Below, piece by piece: positions 5,720-9,061 of a DNA stretch of 9,061 nucleotides. Each line of letters begins with the position of its first letter. Position 1 is the first letter of the stretch. The position numbers and the translations under genes were made by a program. The notes under the pieces were generated by a model. The model saw only the letters and a list, made by a program, of their open reading frames with translations, did no database searches and was not told the origin of the DNA. The DNA comes from VFBF01 sp033764865 (GTDB lineage: Bacteria > Pseudomonadota > Alphaproteobacteria > Caulobacterales > Aquidulcibacteraceae): positions 1-9,061 of the forward strand of contig JANRIM010000060.1 in assembly GCA_033764865.1 (NCBI GenBank), read 5' to 3'.

Positions 5720-6982
5720 TCACTCGTCCTCGGCCTTCAGCCCGCGACCCGTCACCACCGCGCCCGGGCCGAACTTCGCGCGCGCCTTCGCCACCGCCGC
5801 CTCCGCGGCCGCGCGCCTGGGCGTGTCTGCGTCCATCAGGTCGCCCTTGTCAGCAAGGCTCGCGTCGCAAAGATCGGAGAGACCGATGCCGATCAACCGG
5901 TAGGGGATGGCCGGCTCCCCAGTCAGCAGCGCCCGCCCCGCCTCGAACAGCCGGTGGGCAAGCAGGGTGGGCTCCCCCAGCGTGCGCCGGCGCGTCACGA
6001 TGCGGAAGTCCGTGCGCCTCAGTTTCAGCGTCACCGTGCGGCCCGCCGCGTCGGCGGCGCGCGCGCGGGCGGCCACCTTCTCGCAGAGCAGCCACAGGAT
6101 GTCCTCCAGGGCTTCGCGGTCTGCGATGTTCTCGTTGAAGGTGGTCTCTGCGGAGATGCTCTTGCGTTCGCCCTCGGGGTCGACGCGGCGCGGATCGTTG
6201 GCGTTGGAGAGCGCCCAGAGGTGGTCGCCCCAGTCGCCGAACGTCTGGATCATCGTCCGGCGTCCGGCGGCGCGGATGTCGCCGATGCGGCGCAGGCCCG
6301 CACGTTCAAGGGATGCTGCGCCCGCGGGGCCGACGCCCGGCAGGGTGCCCACCGCGCGGGGCGCCAGGAAGTCCAGCGCCTGCGCCTTGCCGATGACGGA
6401 AAACCCGCGCGGTTTGTCGAGGTCGGAGGCGGTCTTGGCCAGGAACTTGTTGAACGACAGGCCGATGGACACCGTCAGGTCGAGCGTCGCCTCGATGCGC
6501 GCCTGCAGCTTCACCAGCGTCTGCGCCGGCGGGCCGCCATGCAGCGCCTCGGAACCGGAGAGATCGAGGAAGGCCTCGTCGATGGAGATCGGCTCCACCT
6601 GCGGGGTGAGGTCGGCCATCATCGCGCGCACCGCCCGCCCCACCGCCACGTACTTGGCCATGTCGGGCTTGACCACGGCGGCCTGCGGGCACAGCGCCAG
6701 CGCCTTGAACATCGGCATCGCCGACCGCACGCCGAACGCGCGCGCCACGTAGCAGCAGGTGGACACCACGCCCCGCTTCCCGCCGCCCACGATCACGGGG
6801 CGCGCCGCCAGCGTGGGATCGTCGCGCTTCTCGATCTGGGCGTAGAAGGCGTCGCAATCGAGATGCGCGATGGACAGCGCCGCCAGTTCATCATGGCGAA
6901 CGACGCGATCGCCGCCGCACGCGGCGCACGCCTCCGCCGTCACCGGCGAGGCGCAATCGCGGCACAGCGCGTCGATCACCAT
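5720..6982 (-). CDS. dinB: DNA polymerase IV (Y-family, DinB) with N-terminal zinc-binding motif
   Basis: A 420-residue translesion DNA polymerase that copies past damaged bases in the cytoplasm. Catalytic acidic residues are D42 in LDCDAFY (41-47) and D135/E136 in SISIDEAFLDL (around 131-141). Y47 occupies the steric-gate position that excludes ribonucleotides. The helix-hairpin-helix LPGVGPAGAASLERAG and a little-finger domain (about 300-400) follow. Residues 7-24 form CxxC...CxxCG (C7, C10, C19, C22), a probable zinc knuckle before the polymerase, absent from E. coli DinB but found in alphaproteobacterial relatives as far as I recall. No clear beta-clamp motif such as QLxLF is seen at the C-terminus, which ends TGRGLKAEDE. 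The ATG at 6982 places the zinc motif at the start; AGGGGAG lies ten bases upstream. It follows the ROK gene by 49 bp, probably in one operon. No alphaproteobacterial LexA box was found near it. Confidence 0.95.
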   Translation of the reverse strand: MVIDALCRDCASPVTAEACAACGGDRVVRHDELAALSIAHLDCDAFYAQIEKRDDPTLAARPVIVGGGKRGVVSTCCYVARAFGVRSAMPMFKALALCPQAAVVKPDMAKYVAVGRAVRAMMADLTPQVEPISIDEAFLDLSGSEALHGGPPAQTLVKLQARIEATLDLTVSIGLSFNKFLAKTASDLDKPRGFSVIGKAQALDFLAPRAVGTLPGVGPAGAASLERAGLRRIGDIRAAGRRTMIQTFGDWGDHLWALSNANDPRRVDPEGERKSISAETTFNENIADREALEDILWLLCEKVAARARAADAAGRTVTLKLRRTDFRIVTRRRTLGEPTLLAHRLFEAGRALLTGEPAIPYRLIGIGLSDLCDASLADKGDLMDADTPRRAAAEAAVAKARAKFGPGAVVTGRGLKAEDE

Positions 6983-7031
6983 GGACCGCGCGCTCCCCTG
7001 CGCGCTTTCGGACCGGAAGCCGCCGCTTCCG

Positions 7032-7940
7032 TCACTTCAAGTCCTCCGTGCGCCAGAGCCATGCCGCCCCGCGCACGCCGCTGGAGTCGCCGTGCCGGTT
7101 GGGCGCGAGCTTCGTGGCGACCACGTCGGAGAACACGTAGCGGCTGAGCAGGGGCGGCACGTCGCGGTAGAGCGCGCCGATCTGCGAGACCCCGCCTCCG
7201 AACACGATGACATCTGGATCGAGCAGGTTGATCACCACCGCGAGCCCCCGCGCCAGCCGGTCGGCCCAGCGCGCCAGCGTCGCGACGGCGGCGGCGTCGC
7301 CGGCCTCCGCGGCGGCGGCGATCTCTCGGGCCGTCATCGCGCCGGCGCCCGCGCGTACGTGATCGCGCGCTATGGCGGGGCCCGACACCCACGTCTCCAT
7401 GCAACCGCGCCGGCCGCACCAGCAGGGCGCGATCTCCGTTTCCGCCGGGGTGGCCCACGGCAAGGGGTTGTGGCCCCACTCACCGGCGACGCCGGCGGCG
7501 CCGTCCCGCACCCGGCCGTCCACAACGAGGCCCCCGCCGCATCCGGTGCCAAGGATGACCCCGAACACAATGCCCGCGCCCGCCGCGGCCCCGTCCGTCG
7601 CCTCCGAAAGGGCAAAGCAGTTCGCGTCGTTGGCGACCCGCACCGGCCTGCCCAGCGCCGACTGCAGGTCCCGGTCGAACGGGCGCCCGTTGAGCCACGT
7701 GGAGTTGCCGTTCCGCGCGAGGCCCGTGGCCGGCGAGATCGAGCCCGGCATACCCACGCCCACGGCCCGCACCGCGGCGCCAGCTTGCGCCTCCAGCGCC
7801 GAGACCAACGCTCCCAAGGCCCCGATCGTGGCGTCGTAGGACGGTGGGGTGGGCGTCCGAAGGCGCGCCCGCTCCACGCCCGCCCCGTCGATGGCGATGC
7901 CCTCAATCTTGGTGCCGCCCAGGTCGATCCCGATCCTCAT
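7032..7940 (-). CDS. ROK family sugar kinase, probably fructokinase (Mak-like)
   Basis: A 302-residue cytoplasmic sugar kinase that uses ATP to phosphorylate a hexose, most likely fructose. The N-terminus IGIDLGGTKIEG (3-14) is the phosphate-binding loop. NDAN (104-107) holds the catalytic base D105, and LGTGCGGG (130-137) is the second phosphate loop. EWGHNPLPW (154-162) and CWCGRRGCME (173-182) are the sugar-binding and zinc motifs, with H157, C173, C175 and C180 as zinc ligands. The GHNPLPW form is typical of Mak-type fructokinases, but N-acetylglucosamine or mannose kinases are close alternatives. The ATG at 7940 gives the standard N-terminus, with TAAGGG about nine bases upstream; the open frame continues antisense across divK and pleD and that extension is not real. 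It is divergent from divK and followed by dinB. Confidence 0.93.
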   Translation of the reverse strand: MRIGIDLGGTKIEGIAIDGAGVERARLRTPTPPSYDATIGALGALVSALEAQAGAAVRAVGVGMPGSISPATGLARNGNSTWLNGRPFDRDLQSALGRPVRVANDANCFALSEATDGAAAGAGIVFGVILGTGCGGGLVVDGRVRDGAAGVAGEWGHNPLPWATPAETEIAPCWCGRRGCMETWVSGPAIARDHVRAGAGAMTAREIAAAAEAGDAAAVATLARWADRLARGLAVVINLLDPDVIVFGGGVSQIGALYRDVPPLLSRYVFSDVVATKLAPNRHGDSSGVRGAAWLWRTEDLK

Positions 7941-7956
7941 CCCAAAACCCTTACCC

Positions 7957-7972
7957 GCTCCGGGTGCGGAGC
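7957..7972 (-). promoter_or_regulatory. GC-rich hairpin in the probable leader of the ROK kinase gene
   Basis: GCTCCG (7957-7962) pairs perfectly with CGGAGC (7967-7972) around a four-base loop. It sits 16-32 bases before the ROK start codon on that strand, just ahead of the likely ribosome-binding site (TAAGGG), so it may affect translation or serve as an operator. Its role is inferred only from structure and position. Confidence 0.4.
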
Positions 7973-7999
7973 AAGGCTTGATTAAACCATTGGCCTTAA
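7973..7999. promoter_or_regulatory. Candidate regulatory site between the ROK gene and divK (two TTAA motifs, AAGGC/GCCTT inverted repeat)
   Basis: TTAA occurs at 7982-7985 and 7996-7999, ten bases apart, in otherwise GC-rich DNA, and the first continues as TTAAACCAT. CtrA boxes in Caulobacter and relatives are TTAA-N7-TTAA, and the half-site TTAACCAT is common, so this resembles a CtrA site with unusual spacing. The same stretch is framed by the inverted repeat AAGGC (7973-7977)/GCCTT (7993-7997). On the minus strand TTTAAT (7986-7981) could be the ROK -10 element. Control of divK by CtrA would make sense in this lineage, but the spacing is wrong, so confidence is low. Confidence 0.35.
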
Positions 8000-8063
8000 G
8001 CACACCCGCAGGTGGGACAGCCTCCGCCGTCCGTTGGGAGAGCCGCGTTCCGCGGGCCGCGCC

Positions 8064-8429
8064 ATGACCAAGACCGTCATGATCGTTGAAGACAACGAGC
8101 TCAACATGAAGCTCTTCAACGATCTCCTGGAAGCATTCGGCTACCGGACGATCAAGACGCGCGACGGCAAGGGCGTGGTGGAGCTCGTCCGCGAGCATCG
8201 CCCCGACCTCATCATCATGGACATCCAGCTGCCCGAAATCTCGGGCCTCGACATCACCAGGCGCCTGAAGGCCGACGCGGACCTGAAGGCCATCCCCGTG
8301 GTGGCCGTCACCGCCTTCGCGATGCGGGGCGACGAGCAGCGCATCCGGGCGGAGGGCTGCGAGGCCTACCTGTCGAAGCCCATCTCCGTGCAGAGTTTCC
8401 TCGACACCGTCCGCAAGTACGCGGGCTAG
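8064..8429 (+). CDS. divK: Single-domain response regulator DivK
   Basis: A 121-residue stand-alone receiver that controls cell polarity and cell-cycle progression. In Caulobacter, DivJ phosphorylates it and PleC dephosphorylates it, and phosphorylated DivK acts through DivL to lower CtrA activity. All receiver residues are present: acidic pair E9/D10, phospho-acceptor D53 in LIIMDIQLPE, T83 in AVTAFAMRGDE, and K105-P106 in EAYLSKPIS. The N-terminus MTKTVMIVEDNELNMKLF is close to that of Caulobacter DivK, which fixes the ATG at 8064; an upstream TTG at 8034 would add ten unconserved residues. No good Shine-Dalgarno sequence precedes the ATG; a short hairpin (CCGCG/CGCGG, 8043-8055) is there instead. 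The gene is followed 12 bp later by pleD and is divergent from the ROK gene. Confidence 0.97.
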   Translation: MTKTVMIVEDNELNMKLFNDLLEAFGYRTIKTRDGKGVVELVREHRPDLIIMDIQLPEISGLDITRRLKADADLKAIPVVAVTAFAMRGDEQRIRAEGCEAYLSKPISVQSFLDTVRKYAG

Positions 8430-8441
8430 GGGCGCCAGGCC

Positions 8442-9061
8442 ATGAGCGCGCGCATCCTCGTGGTGGACGATGTGCCGGCGAACCTGCGGCTGCTGGAGGC
8501 AAAGCTCGGCGCAGAATACTACGACGTGATCACGGCCTCCCGGGGCGAGGAGGCCCTCAACAAGGCCTGGCGCGAACAGCCGGACATGATCCTGCTGGAC
8601 GTGATGATGCCGGGCATGGACGGCTTCGAGACCTGTCAGCGCCTGAAGGCCGATCCCGAGACGCGCCATATTCCCGTCGTGATGATCACCGCCCTCGACC
8701 AGCGGGAGGATCGCCTGCGCGGTCTCGCCGCCGGTGCGGAGGATTTCCTCTCCAAGCCGTTCGACGACGTGCAGCTGCTTGCCCGCGTGCGCAGCCTCGC
8801 CCGTCACAAGGTGGTGATCGACGAGCTGCGCTCGCGCGAGGCGTCCGGCCGGCGCATGGGCGTCATCGACGCCGACGTCTGGAAAGACAACGGCCTCGGC
8901 GGGCGCATCCTCGTCATCGACGACGCGAGGCGCCAGGCGGAGAAGCTGCGCAAGGCGCTGGAGGGCGAACACACCGTCATGCTGATGGGCGATCCCGAGC
9001 AGGGGCGGGGCGGGGTGGATCTCTTCATCGTGTCCGTGGCGGCGGAGAGTTTCGACGGGCT
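8442..9061 (+). CDS. pleD: Response regulator / diguanylate cyclase PleD (5' part; 3' end outside window)
   Basis: Cell-cycle-controlled diguanylate cyclase with REC1-REC2-GGDEF layout; it makes c-di-GMP at the stalked or differentiating pole. The window holds 206 codons: all of REC1 and part of REC2; the GGDEF domain lies beyond the edge. REC1 (1-about 140) starts SARILVVDD and has D9/D10, D53 (LLDVMMPGMDG), T83 and K105, so it should be phosphorylated. The linker IDELRSREASGRRMGV (126-141) is nearly the same as in Caulobacter PleD. REC2 starts near 153 (GGRILVIDD) and is a degenerate receiver: the segment VDLFIVS puts S198 at the phospho-acceptor position. From memory, two REC2 arginines that bind c-di-GMP in Caulobacter (R148, R178) are K148 and T178 here. 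The ATG follows AGGGG (8428-8432), which overlaps the divK stop, so the pair is probably cotranscribed and translationally coupled. Confidence 0.97.
   Translation, partial: MSARILVVDDVPANLRLLEAKLGAEYYDVITASRGEEALNKAWREQPDMILLDVMMPGMDGFETCQRLKADPETRHIPVVMITALDQREDRLRGLAAGAEDFLSKPFDDVQLLARVRSLARHKVVIDELRSREASGRRMGVIDADVWKDNGLGGRILVIDDARRQAEKLRKALEGEHTVMLMGDPEQGRGGVDLFIVSVAAESFDG

Noticed and set aside
6983..7060. LexA box (GTTC-N7-GTTC) expected before dinB
   Set aside because: Searched by eye on both strands and not found; dinB more likely depends on ROK-gene transcription.
5666..7147. Plus-strand open frame of 493 codons opposite dinB
   Set aside because: It is antisense to a clear DinB, has a His/Arg/Ala-rich composition and matches no family I recognise.
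7032..8972. Minus-strand open frame of 646 codons extending the ROK gene through divK and pleD
   Set aside because: The ROK signature MRIGIDLGGTK starts at 7940; everything upstream is antisense to two highly conserved genes.

Overview
The window is high-GC chromosomal backbone from an alphaproteobacterium, most likely in or near the Caulobacterales/Hyphomonadaceae. The best clue is the right end: divK followed directly by pleD, the polar cell-cycle signalling pair known from Caulobacter. DivK and PleD receiver residues fall at the same positions as in Caulobacter (D53, T83 and K105 in each). A zinc-binding N-terminus on the DinB polymerase and the RidA-like/DUF482/HIT gene group near clpA also fit an alphaproteobacterium. 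No mobile element, CRISPR array, rRNA or tRNA gene was seen.

Layout, left to right. (1) The 3' end of clpA (+), ending in a strong, apparently bidirectional terminator. (2) A secreted outer-membrane beta-barrel protein (-), convergent with clpA. (3) A divergent 201-bp intergenic region, then a lipoprotein (+) that fuses MliC-like, COG3650-like and META/HslJ-like domains. (4) A tight minus-strand operon read as RidA-like, DUF482 N-acyltransferase, HIT hydrolase; the last gene shares a CTAG stop overlap with the convergent lipoprotein gene. (5) A DUF985 cupin (+), divergent from the RidA-like gene. (6) A minus-strand pair, ROK fructokinase then dinB. (7) A divergent regulatory region with two TTAA motifs and a GC-rich hairpin, then divK and pleD (+). 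PleD runs off the right edge before its GGDEF domain.

Functionally this is a mosaic of housekeeping units: proteolysis (ClpA), envelope proteins (barrel and lipoprotein), small-molecule and metabolite-damage functions (RidA-like, HIT, cupin, ROK kinase), translesion synthesis (DinB), and cell-cycle and c-di-GMP signalling (DivK/PleD). I see no convincing undescribed multi-gene system. The points most worth checking are the three-domain lipoprotein, the altered REC2 residues of PleD, the RidA-like protein lacking the usual catalytic arginine, the calcium-loop-like segment in the barrel protein, and the control region between the ROK gene and divK.
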